From Planctomycetota bacterium (GTDB lineage: Bacteria; Planctomycetota; Planctomycetia; Pirellulales; Pirellulaceae), in assembly GCA_026692845.1 (NCBI GenBank), contig JAPLNM010000034.1, forward strand, positions 62,001-126,000: a stretch of DNA of 64,000 nt, given 5' to 3'. Made by a program: the position numbers and the translations under genes. The notes beneath the pieces were generated by a model. That model was not told where the DNA came from and did not search any database. It saw only the letters and a list, made by a program, of their open reading frames with translations. Shown here in pieces: positions 1 to 8,500 of this stretch; within the stretch, counting starts at the first letter, position 1; every line of letters begins with the position of its first letter.

Positions 1-516
1 TCCGAATTGCTGTGAGCCACTGTTCATCATGATCTGCGCTGGTGCGTGATTGACCGCATCGGTCTGCATCGATCGAATCAAAACCATCTCGTCGGCGATT
101 CCGCCGATCTGCGGCAAAACCTCGCTCAGTTCCATGCCGCACTTCCCCTGAGGGGCAAATCCAAACTTGCCCCCCAACAACGCAGAGTTCGGATTGATAA
201 ATGCCGCCCGATACCCTTGGAGCAATTCCGGTGGGGGCAACTGACCGTTGCGCTTGGCCAACTCGGGCTTCGGATCATAAAGCTCCAATTGGCTCGGTGC
301 TCCAGCTTGGAACATATACACGATACGCTTAATCTTCGCAGGAAAGTGGGGAGCCCTGACCGCAAGCGGCCCGGCGGCCTCCTGAGCCGACGAATCCCCA
401 GCGAGCAACTCCAGGGCGGCCAAGCTTCCAAGACCCACCGAGCAATCTTTGAGGAACCAGCGACGTCGGAGCAAGCGTGCTCGTGCCTCGTTAAGTTCCT
501 GAGCTAAGTTCTTCAT
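1..516 (-). CDS. DUF1501 family protein, N-terminal part (runs off the window)
   Basis: The reading frame is open from an ATG at 516 down to base 1 without a stop (172 codons). It is therefore the N-terminal part of a longer gene; DUF1501 proteins are usually well over 400 residues. Near the N-terminus there is a twin-arginine-like stretch (RRRWFLKDCS) followed by a hydrophobic segment, as expected for Tat export. After it comes the typical family text 'KRIVYMFQAGAPSQLELYDPK', here at about residues 70-90, and later 'IRSMQTDAVNHAPAQ'. DUF1501 proteins are abundant in planctomycetes, often beside DUF1553/PSCyt1 cytochrome genes, and have a sulfatase/phosphatase-like fold. Their substrate is generally unknown. 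The upstream DNA carries 14-bp tandem repeats that reach almost to the start codon. Family call is confident; function is not. Confidence 0.88.
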   Translation of the reverse strand, partial: MKNLAQELNEARARLLRRRWFLKDCSVGLGSLAALELLAGDSSAQEAAGPLAVRAPHFPAKIKRIVYMFQAGAPSQLELYDPKPELAKRNGQLPPPELLQGYRAAFINPNSALLGGKFGFAPQGKCGMELSEVLPQIGGIADEMVLIRSMQTDAVNHAPAQIMMNSGSQQFG

Positions 517-520
517 GTTC

Positions 521-585
521 GATCCGTTCTGTCCGATCCGTTCTGTCCGATCCGTTCCATTCGATCCGTTCCATTCGATCCGTTC
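521..585. repeat. 14-bp tandem repeat at the DUF1501 start
   Basis: Two copies of GATCCGTTCTGTCC are followed by two copies of GATCCGTTCCATTC and a partial fifth unit. The array ends 5 bp before the ATG at 516, so it occupies the place of the ribosome binding site of the minus-strand DUF1501 gene. On that strand each unit contains a GGATCG or GGATCGAA core. Confidence 0.9.
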
Positions 586-960
586 AACCTGCCAACCTGC
601 GCAGATTCAACCTGTGCAAGGGGTGGGCTTGGGACTGGTGCTCTAACCTGAACCTTCCGAATCCCCAGTGCCCTGATTTTACCAACAAAGTTGGCTTTCG
701 AAATGACTTTGCAGAATTCGCTTCGGTGTTATTTGCCCCCCGAGTCGCCTTGGCGGCCAAGTCCTGCTTTTATGAACGCTGTCCGAGTTCCTGGATTCGT
801 TCAAGACGCACACGCGGCGCGGCACGATGGAGTCTACCTCCAAGTGTTAAACGACTAGACGCCGACTCGATGTTTGTTGGTGCATCGAATCGGCGCCCGT
901 CATTTTTTGGGTCGGTTCGCAATCGAACCTGCTTGTTTCCTAGCCAGGCGAGCTACCGAG
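586..960. other. Intergenic stretch between csrA 3' end and DUF1501
   Basis: No gene is supported here. The plus-strand open frame over 726-1226 overlaps csrA and has no recognisable protein features. The stretch holds a strong hairpin at 860-895 and a shorter dyad near 914-929 (GGTTCG/CGAACC arms) just after the csrA stop. Confidence 0.6.
860..895 (-). terminator. Hairpin downstream of csrA
   Basis: Arms GCCGACTCGATG and CATCGAATCGGC enclose a 10-nt loop and pair over 12-13 bp. Read on the minus strand the only irregular pair is a G-U, so the structure is more stable in the csrA direction. There is no U-run after it on that strand. It may be a Rho-dependent end, an mRNA 3' stabiliser or an uncharacterised structure. 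Confidence 0.4.
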
Positions 961-1224
961 CTAAGCTGCCCGTCGGCGAGGCTCTTGCCGGCTTTGGGAG
1001 TGACGTCCGTTGGAATAACGAACTTGGGGTTGTCGGATGCGATCGAGATCGCCGTCGACTGGGCCTTGCAAGTCCGGTTCGCTCAACTCCAAGCGTAAGA
1101 CCCTCACGTCCGAAGGGGCCTCGATTCCGATGCGAACCTTGTCGCCTCCGATTCGAACGACCGTCAGGACGATATCGTCTCCCAAGTAAATTCTTTCGGA
1201 TTCTTTTCTTGTCAAAATCAACAT
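961..1224 (-). CDS. csrA: Carbon storage regulator CsrA (RsmA family)
   Basis: CsrA homologues are small dimeric RNA-binding proteins that bind GGA motifs in 5' leaders and alter translation or mRNA decay. The first 47 residues match the family closely: MLILTRKESERIYLGDDI, then VRIGIEAP, and the key RNA-binding Arg falls at residue 44 with Leu4 and Arg6 also present. The usual HREE context is changed to LRLE. At 87 residues it is longer than the roughly 60-75 of most homologues; the extra C-terminal tail is Arg/Gln-rich and looks poorly ordered. It lies 78 bp downstream of a small hypothetical gene on the same strand and may be cotranscribed with it. No fliW or flagellar gene is in the window. 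Confidence 0.93.
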   Translation of the reverse strand: MLILTRKESERIYLGDDIVLTVVRIGGDKVRIGIEAPSDVRVLRLELSEPDLQGPVDGDLDRIRQPQVRYSNGRHSQSRQEPRRRAA

Positions 1225-1302
1225 GATCTCAATGATTCCTTTTGTTTCCGTACATTGATCCTCAAGGCCCGATTCAAGAAGGCCCGATTCAAGGAGCCTT
1301 CG

Positions 1303-1638
1303 TTAGGCTGCCGGGATCAGATCCTTGACGCATCGCATCCCTGATCGTTGACCCGTCGAGTCATAAAACAAGACGCGTGCCGATGCGTAATCGAGCACCG
1401 CGGTAAGTCGCACGCTCCGTGGACCGTGCAAACAATAAAAAACTCCACACGGACTTCCTTGCCGGACCAAACACTCCTCGGTCATCGGAAAGGCATTCGG
1501 AAGCAATTGATGCATCCGGCAGAGCTCTTCCAAAACCACATCCCGAATACTGCTCAAGTTTGGCAATTTCTCAACCCCTTGCTGCTGTGAAATGATGCGC
1601 CTGGTTAGGCAAGCTTTACTATCGGCTTGTAGCGTCAA
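1303..1638 (-). CDS. Small hypothetical protein upstream of csrA
   Basis: A 111-residue soluble protein with no family I recognise. It contains evenly spread hydrophobic residues and a plausible beta-rich core (GVFYCLHGPRSVRLTAVLDY, then ARVLFYDSTGQR). There is no signal peptide or membrane segment. It precedes csrA by 78 bp on the same strand, so a shared transcript is likely. The N-terminal part (before residue 28 or so) looks less protein-like and the true start could be further in. The combination of same strand, short gap and folded-looking C-terminus makes it more likely real than a shadow frame. Confidence 0.55.
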   Translation of the reverse strand: MTLQADSKACLTRRIISQQQGVEKLPNLSSIRDVVLEELCRMHQLLPNAFPMTEECLVRQGSPCGVFYCLHGPRSVRLTAVLDYASARVLFYDSTGQRSGMRCVKDLIPAA

Positions 1639-1789
1639 AAATTTAGCCCGAACGCAGATTTCCAGGGGGCTGTTTTCTTTACCTCGTCGGCAAGCTTCGC
1701 ACGCTCAAACTAAGCGTTCCAGATGGAAGGCTGCGAGCTTTTCTAGGACTTTCAAACCAGATCCTATGGATTGGCTCAAGCCGATCGAT

Positions 1790-3178
1790 TCACTTGAGAA
1801 GCTTCGGTTGCCGCACCAATGCGCGGGTCCCAAGGTGCAATGGGCTTTTGCTACCGAGCACCAATTTGATCTTCTTCTCTTGGACGATCCCAACTTCCAG
1901 GTCGAGCCCTTTCTGGTCGGCTCCGATTTCCTTTTTGAAGGCCACTTGATCGTCGACCCATAGCTCGATCTGGATCGCTGAGCGCGATTCGGACTCCTCG
2001 GATCGTTCGATGCGAGCCTGGAACTTCGTCATCCCAGCGGGTGCTCGAAATTGGTACTGACCTGGTCCAGGGAACAAGAGATCTTCGCTGGTCCCGAGTT
2101 CACTACGAACCCATCTGGGCTTGGTGGTTTTGGCCAGTATTTCGTCGAATTCGCCGAAGCCACCTCGGCTCGCCGGACGCGCATCGAGGATTGCCAAGCT
2201 CGAAACCCAAGCGATCTTGTCCAATCCGCAATCGATCGATTGCAACCAATCCATCGGCACTCGCAACGCAGTGCTCCAATTGCCGCCGAGTTCCAATTCA
2301 CTCCCATCGACCCTGGCGCGATCTGCTATGATCGAACTGCCATCGAGCAGTTGGACCACAAACCCCGCGGTGTTGGGCCCCTGCCCTTTGGGTTCCAGAG
2401 GTTTTCTATACCATAGAACGCCAGCGAGACGGTCGATCGATGCATCGACGATTTGTCCGTCGACATCGAATTGGATCTTGCCGTCTCGGATCTCCTTGAC
2501 GAGTCCATCGACGCGGTCCAAAGCTCCCCCCGGACGCACGACGATCAAGGCATCGGATTTGAGTTCCTCACGCTCGAAGGCTTCCCAAGCTTCTTCGGCT
2601 TTGGCGTCGAGCTTCTTGAACTTCAGGTATTTGAGCTCACCGTCGAATTCGTTTCGGACGACTTGATCGGCCAAGCGAATCGCCCAGCGTTTCTCTTTAC
2701 CCTCGATCTGCTGGAGAGCCAAAACCGAGCCATCGCTAAGACCGGCTTTCCAAACTGCCGATGCGAGTTCCGCACCGATGAAAGGTGTTTTTCCCGAGCG
2801 TTCGAGTCGTAGAAGCTCGGAGGTCCTCAGCGAGCTCGGCTCGCCGGAGGCTGCCGTTGCCGGTAGGTAGACCATTTGGTCCTTATCGATCGACTCAAGA
2901 GACCCGCTCCAATTTTGGCCGTGGACATCGGTGATTCGCAAGACAGGCAACGTCTGAGCCATCGCGATTGTCGAAGCGACCATCACTAAGCCGAGGATAG
3001 CGACGTGCATGAACCATGGGCGATGCGAACATAGGTATCTAGCAAACCACCAAAAGGCCGACGTTTCTTTGCCCCCCGTCTGACCGGTAACTGCCTTGGG
3101 GATGCAGTTCGAATTCCTACGGGACTGTCTTCTGCGGGTCATCGTATGGATTGAGATCTTGGGGGTGGAAATATGCAT
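1790..3178 (-). CDS. Secreted protein with C-terminal NPCBM-like domain
   Basis: A hydrophobic export segment (MHVAILGLVMVASTIAMAQ) ends in a signal-peptidase-like AMAQ site, followed by about 370 residues of beta-rich extracytoplasmic protein. The C-terminal third (from about 'PRWVRSELGTSEDLLFPGPG') resembles the NPCBM carbohydrate-binding fold seen in many planctomycete secreted proteins: a beta-sandwich with 'QIELWVDDQVAFKKEIG' and 'LVLGSKSPLHLGTRALVRQP'. The start is uncertain. The frame is open up to a TTG at 3199; ATG at 3178 has a GGA eight bases upstream; ATG at 3010 would begin directly at the hydrophobic core but has no visible ribosome binding site. No enzyme domain is seen, so a binding role is inferred only. 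Confidence 0.75.
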   Translation of the reverse strand: MHISTPKISIHTMTRRRQSRRNSNCIPKAVTGQTGGKETSAFWWFARYLCSHRPWFMHVAILGLVMVASTIAMAQTLPVLRITDVHGQNWSGSLESIDKDQMVYLPATAASGEPSSLRTSELLRLERSGKTPFIGAELASAVWKAGLSDGSVLALQQIEGKEKRWAIRLADQVVRNEFDGELKYLKFKKLDAKAEEAWEAFEREELKSDALIVVRPGGALDRVDGLVKEIRDGKIQFDVDGQIVDASIDRLAGVLWYRKPLEPKGQGPNTAGFVVQLLDGSSIIADRARVDGSELELGGNWSTALRVPMDWLQSIDCGLDKIAWVSSLAILDARPASRGGFGEFDEILAKTTKPRWVRSELGTSEDLLFPGPGQYQFRAPAGMTKFQARIERSEESESRSAIQIELWVDDQVAFKKEIGADQKGLDLEVGIVQEKKIKLVLGSKSPLHLGTRALVRQPKLLK

Positions 3179-3355
3179 GATTCGTTCCGCAGCCTTCAAA
3201 ACACTTCGGTGGCAAAAACCCGGTTGGTTTATCCTACACGTTCCGAGGATTCATGCCTACGGAGTAGACTTTGCGTCGATGTCGGCCAAACCGGGACTGG
3301 GCCCTCGCGTGGAAACGGAGGATTGTATTAGAATTGCAGAAGCAGAAGGCAACGT

Positions 3356-3985
3356 TTAGTCCTGCAAGCCCAGGCCGTTGAAGATACGAGTTCGATGTTT
3401 TTCGATCCGATCGGCCCGCGTTTTGGCTTGCTTTGCCCCCGAGAAGTGAAGCAGGTAACCCCGTTGTCGACCAGGCGTGAGGGCTTCGAAGGCGCGTTGG
3501 AAGTCGGGTTCTTTGAGGAAAGCGTCTAGCAATTCCTTGGGCTTCTCCATCGTATCGGGGGTTTGCTTGGGAGGTTCGAACCCGGTGCCTTGAAGTTCGA
3601 TGGCTTGGGAGATCAGGGCCACAAGGGCAGGTCGGAGTGTTTTGATTTGGGAACAAGAGGTTATCTTCACCAGGCGAGCGGCTTGGGAGTTGGGTCCAGG
3701 CTTTTCGAGGATCCCCTGAGGGTCATTCAATCCGGCCCCTTGGAAGAAGTTCAGCGAGCAGCAATCTTTCAAGGCGGCGACGACAGCGATGTTTTTGCCG
3801 CCCAGGCAATAGCAGGGAACGCCCCACTTGATTTCTTCGACCAAACCCGATTCGAGCATCAGTTGGCGGAGTTGATCAAGTTCTTTGCGCCAGGGGTGGA
3901 CTTTGCATTCAGGAGTTCCACCGAGCCGGCAGCGCCCGCACCCTTGGTTGAGATAATCATCGACCGACTGAGGCTTGATCGTCAT
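3356..3985 (-). CDS. YdeI/DUF1801-type protein (OmdA-like C-terminus)
   Basis: 209 residues. The N-terminal half carries the DUF1801 pattern: 'EEIKWGVPCYCLGGKNIAVV' followed by 'CCSLNFFQGAGLNDP'. The C-terminal part 'FQRAFEALTPGRQRGYLLHFSGA' then 'ADRIEKHRTRIFNGLGL' is the YdeI/OmdA signature, a domain linked to bacteriocin resistance in some bacteria but mostly of unknown function. An unusual Cys-rich start (CGRCRLGGTPEC) precedes it. The ATG at 3985 was chosen because the frame stays open far upstream, to 4555, but there it overlaps the divergent oxidoreductase gene and reads as non-protein. It is divergent from the Gfo/Idh gene, with 336 bp between. Confidence 0.85.
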   Translation of the reverse strand: MTIKPQSVDDYLNQGCGRCRLGGTPECKVHPWRKELDQLRQLMLESGLVEEIKWGVPCYCLGGKNIAVVAALKDCCSLNFFQGAGLNDPQGILEKPGPNSQAARLVKITSCSQIKTLRPALVALISQAIELQGTGFEPPKQTPDTMEKPKELLDAFLKEPDFQRAFEALTPGRQRGYLLHFSGAKQAKTRADRIEKHRTRIFNGLGLQD

Positions 3986-4321
3986 GGAGTCACGGGAGCA
4001 ACGGGGGTCACGCTTCGGATTTACAAATCGTGTTATACTCTCGACCACGGGTTTCTGCACCGACGCTTTTCTGCACCGACGCTTTGAATCCCTAAGATGA
4101 GCCTTCCGAATGCCCAAGTCGATAATCGCTAGTACGAGAAACCGCAGGGAAAAAAGCTTAGTTTTTTTGCGCAATTTTCCATAGCCGAACCGTCGGGATT
4201 TTGAGACGATGAAAGACTGACATTGCACGCGATGTAGGGCGGTGTAGGACAGTGACGCGGTCCTAAGACCAGTGTTCCAATGCGGTTTGCTCCAATTCCT
4301 TTTCATTAGAGATTTGTTCGT
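3986..4321. promoter_or_regulatory. Divergent intergenic region with a 16-bp-period duplication
   Basis: The region separates the YdeI-like gene (minus) from the Gfo/Idh gene (plus). CTGCACCGACGCTTT occurs twice, at 4055-4069 and 4071-4085, next to a TATACT (4034-4039) that could serve as a -10 box. No gene or terminator is evident. Confidence 0.4.
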
Positions 4322-5434
4322 ATGGCCAACAAGAAACGAGTGGCGATGATCGGTTTGGGCTTCGGAGCGGAGTTTATTCCCATCTACCAACGCCATCCCA
4401 ACGCCGAAGTCGTCGCAGTATGCCGCAGAAACGAGAAGGAACTTCACGAAGTCGCTGACAAATTCGGGATCGCCAAGCGATTTACCTCCTACGAACAGGT
4501 TCTCGAAGACCCCACCGTCGACTTTGTCCACATCAACTCCCCAATCCCCGACCATGCTTGGATGAGCCTCAAAGCCCTACGCGCCGGTAAGCACGTCATG
4601 TGCACGGTCCCAATGGCCACGACCATCGAAGAGTGCGACCAAATCTGCGAGGCCGTGGCCGAAACGGGATTGAAGTACATGATGGCCGAAACCGTGGTCT
4701 ACAGCCGCGAATTTCTGTTCCTCAAAGAACTTTATCTTCAAGGGGAACTGGGCAAAATCCAATACATGGCCGCCTCACACCCCCAAGACATGGCCGGTTG
4801 GCCTGAATATTGGGAACGGATGATCCCCATGCACTATGCGACCCACGTCGTCTCGCCTGTCCTAGGACTCGTCGACGGCCGTGCCGAATACGTCTCATGT
4901 TTCGGCTCCGGCGCAATTGCCCCGGAACTGGCAAGAAAATCCGGCAACTCATTTGCCGTCGAATCCTGCCATATCAAAATCAAAGACAGCGATGTCTCGG
5001 CACACATCTGGCGATTCCTCTTCGATACGGCCCGTCAGTACCGAGAAAGCTTTGACGTCTACGGCACAAAGAAAAGTTTCGAGTGGTCGCTGGTCGAAGG
5101 CAAACCGCATATTCTGCACACGGCCAAAAAACCCGAACATGAAATCCCCTCGGAAATCGAAATCCCCGATTACGCGCACCTCCTGCCTGAACCCATCCGA
5201 CCCTTCACCCAATCGATCCAAGATGCCGACCACCTGTCGTTCATCCAAGGTGGTGGGCACGGCGGTTCCCACCCCCACTTGGTCAACGAATTTGTAAGCT
5301 CCCTGGTTGAAAACCGAGACCCATGGCCCAACGCCGTGACCTCGGCAAACTGGACCTGCGTCGGCCTGTGCGCCCACCAAAGCACCCAACAAGGTGGAAA
5401 AATCGTCCAACTTCCAGAATTTACCCTGCGATAA
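4322..5434 (+). CDS. Gfo/Idh/MocA-family protein lacking the EKP lysine
   Basis: The N-terminus carries a Rossmann dinucleotide-binding motif GLGFG (residues 11-15), and the following region follows the family order, with 'VLEDPTVDFVHINSPIPDH' and 'ALRAGKHVMC'. The C-terminal half is the alpha/beta substrate domain. Members oxidise or reduce sugars and related compounds with NAD(P). In the usual family motif C-E-K-P the Lys is catalytic; here the sequence is CTVP at residues 94-97, so Val replaces Lys. A classical hydride-transfer mechanism may therefore be lost or changed. There is no signal peptide, so the protein is cytoplasmic. It lies 92 bp before a ThuA/dehydrogenase giant gene on the same strand; both fit carbohydrate catabolism and may be cotranscribed. 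Confidence 0.88.
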   Translation: MANKKRVAMIGLGFGAEFIPIYQRHPNAEVVAVCRRNEKELHEVADKFGIAKRFTSYEQVLEDPTVDFVHINSPIPDHAWMSLKALRAGKHVMCTVPMATTIEECDQICEAVAETGLKYMMAETVVYSREFLFLKELYLQGELGKIQYMAASHPQDMAGWPEYWERMIPMHYATHVVSPVLGLVDGRAEYVSCFGSGAIAPELARKSGNSFAVESCHIKIKDSDVSAHIWRFLFDTARQYRESFDVYGTKKSFEWSLVEGKPHILHTAKKPEHEIPSEIEIPDYAHLLPEPIRPFTQSIQDADHLSFIQGGGHGGSHPHLVNEFVSSLVENRDPWPNAVTSANWTCVGLCAHQSTQQGGKIVQLPEFTLR

Positions 5435-5526
5435 ATCTCCAGGTGATCCTACTTTGCGGAAGCTTCCTTGGAGCATCCCAAAACCCCTTCCTTGGCTATC
5501 CTCCCTGATCCCTAATAGGTACGACG

Positions 5527-8500
5527 ATGTTGAAGGCGAATTTGTTTCCTGCTTGGTTCTCGCAGCGATCGGCAACGATCGCTTGCGTCGCTTGGCTTCT
5601 AGCCGCCCTTCTGGGTTTCCGCTTGGAAAATCAGGGGCTGGCTCAAGACGCGGCGCCGAGCAAACAGCCGATCAAAGTGCTGTTCCTCGGTGACCAAGGT
5701 CACCATCGCCCGGCTGACTTGTACCGCGTTCTTGGACCTGCGATGGGGCCTTACGGAATCGAGGTGACTTACAGCGAAGATGTCGCGACTTCTCTATCGG
5801 CCAAACGTCTCGGGGAATTCGACACGCTTTTGATCTATGCGAACATCGATCAACTCGGGGCCGAGCAAGAGCAGGCGATGCTCGAGTACGTGGCCTCCGG
5901 ACACGGGATTGTGCCGCTTCACTGCGCATCGTTTTGTTTCCGCAACTCGAAGGCTTATGTCGAACTCGTCGGCGCTCAGTTCAAAGAACACGGCGGGGAG
6001 CGATTCATGACGCACATCCTGGAACCTCAGCACCCGATCATGCGAGGTTTCGGCGGCTTTGAAAGCTGGGACGAAACTTATGTTCACCAAATGCACAACA
6101 CCAAGGACCGAACGGTCTTGGAAGAACGCCGTCAAGGGAAGCTTGCTGCCGACACCAAGGCCGAGCCTTGGACATGGGTCCGTACACATGGCAAGGGCCG
6201 CGTCTTCTACACCGCTTGGGGACACAACATGGATACCTGGAGCAATCCAGGTTTCCAAAACCTAGTCGCGCGCGGGATCACTTGGGCGGCCCAAAAAGAT
6301 CCCGCGAAACTCCCTGCATTCCAAGACTCCCGTCGCTTCGATGTCCCTAAGATGACTGCGCCTCGTAAAGACGTCGCACCCTTTACGTTTACCGAAGTGG
6401 GCAAGGAGATTCCAAACTACAAACCGGGGGCTCGCAACGGCCAAGCCGAACCGATGAGCCGCATGCAAATGCCCCTGACGGCCGCCGAATCGCAAAAGCA
6501 TTACGTCACCCCAGAAGGTTTTGAAACCAAACTATGGGCGAGCGAAAAAGATACCCTTGAAGGGGAAGCCGATTTGGGTATGGCCGGCTTGGGAGGCAAA
6601 CCCATCGCGATGAACTGGGATAGCAAAGGCCGACTGTGGGTCTGTGAGACCGTCGATTATCCCAACGAACTCCAAGGGCTGGGAGCAGGACGCGACCGAA
6701 TCCGCATCTGCGAAGACACCAACGGAGACGGCAAGGCCGATAAGTTCACCGTCTTTGCGCAACGCATGAGTATCCCCACGGCGATCGTCCCGGTTCGCGG
6801 CGGAGCATTGATCCAAGACGGGACCAAGACCCTCTTTTTGAAAGATGTCGATGGAGATGATGTCGCCGATTTCAAACAGGAACTCATCACCGGTTGGGGG
6901 ATGGGTGACACCCACGGTGGCGTCAGCAATTTCCAGTTGGGACTCGACAACTGGATCTGGGGGATGCAAGGTTACAACGATTCACGGCCGATGATCAACG
7001 GCGAGCGACAGCAAGGATTCCGCCAAGGCTTTTGGCGATTCGCCATCGATGCGGCACCATCGAATCTCAATGCACCAGTCTTCAAACTCGATAAGGACGG
7101 AGAAGTATCCAAAGAGCCAACGGATGCTTTCGACAAGCATTCCTTGACGGTCACCAAGCTCGAATTTGTACGCTCGACGAACAACAACACCTGGGGACTG
7201 GGAATCGGCGAAGACGGCTTGATCTTTGGATCGACCGCCAATGGCAACCCAAGCATTTTCATGCCGATCCCCAATCGCTACTACGAAAAGGTCTCGGGAT
7301 GGTCGCCTCAGGTCCTGAGCAACATCGCTGATGGCTACAAGTTCAATGCTGCGACCGAAAACGTCCGACAAGTCGACTGGCACGGAGGCTATACCGCAGC
7401 TGCCGGACACGCGTTGTACACGGCTAGAAACTATCCCAAAGAGTGGTGGAACCGAACGGCTTTTGTGTGCGAACCGACAGGACATATCGTCGGCACCTTT
7501 GTGCTCAACAACGACGGAGCAGGGTACCGATCGACCAACCCGTTCAACTTGGTAGCAAGCGATGACGAATGGAGTTCACCGATCATGGCCGAGGTGGGCC
7601 CGGATGGAAATGTCTGGTACCTGGACTGGTACAACTTCATCGTTCAGCACAACCCGACCCCTCAAGGTTTCCAAACCGGAAAGGGGAATGCTTATGAGAC
7701 CAAACTCCGAGACAAGCGATTTGGCCGGGTCTATCGCGTGGTGTATCAGGGGCAAGAAGGACTCTCGGCCGATGCGTTGAGCAAGGCCGACAGAATGGTC
7801 GGCGGTGGTCTCGGCTTGGGCGACGAGGCCAAACTCGTCGCAGCACTTGGGCATCCGAACATGTTTTGGAGGAAATCAGCCCAATGGTTGCTCAACGAAA
7901 AAGCGAGTCTATCCGATGGGACCATCAAGAGTCTCGAAGCCATGGTCAAGGATCCTAGTGTGGATGCTACCGGTCTCAACGCCGCAGCAGTGCATGCGAT
8001 TTGGGTCCTGAGCGCACATGACAAATGGCAAGGCGCACCGCTGCTCGATGCCTTGAAGCATCCGAGCGATGCGGTGGTTCGCAATGCCATCCAAGCAGCC
8101 GAGCCCAACGCAGAGACCCTTCAAGCGATCCTCGATAGTCGCGCATTGGACTCGAAGGATCCGCAATTGAAATTGGCCGCATTGCTTAAATTGGCCGATT
8201 GCCCAAGCCAAGCCGTATCGACCGGATCGAAATCCCTAGGCGAGAAACTTGGACAAGGAGCACTCGATACGAATGCAACCGGCGCCGAAGATCGATGGAT
8301 GATGGACGCTTGGACCAGTGCGGCCAGCGCGCATTCCGGGCAAGTCCTGCCGCGAATGATTCGGGATTTACAAGCAACACCTTCTGCGGATCGACTCCAG
8401 CGAATCGCGATCGTCGCCGAGCATGCGGCCAGGAACAAGATCAGCGCCGAGACCTTCGCGTCGTTGATCGTCCAGAAAGGGAATCCCCAAGTCACCGGAG

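Noticed and set aside
905-980. tRNA-like folding after the csrA stop (GGTTCG/CGAACC and GAGCTACCGAGCTAAGC)
   Set aside because: Stem lengths and the conserved T-loop C61 do not fit a tRNA cloverleaf, and no acceptor stem closes it.
726-1226. Plus-strand 166-residue open frame
   Set aside because: It covers csrA on the opposite strand, is Arg/Ser/Pro-rich and has no protein-family feature.
3986-4555. N-terminal extension of the YdeI-like frame
   Set aside because: The extension overlaps the divergent Gfo/Idh gene and the leader, and protein similarity begins only at ATG 3985.
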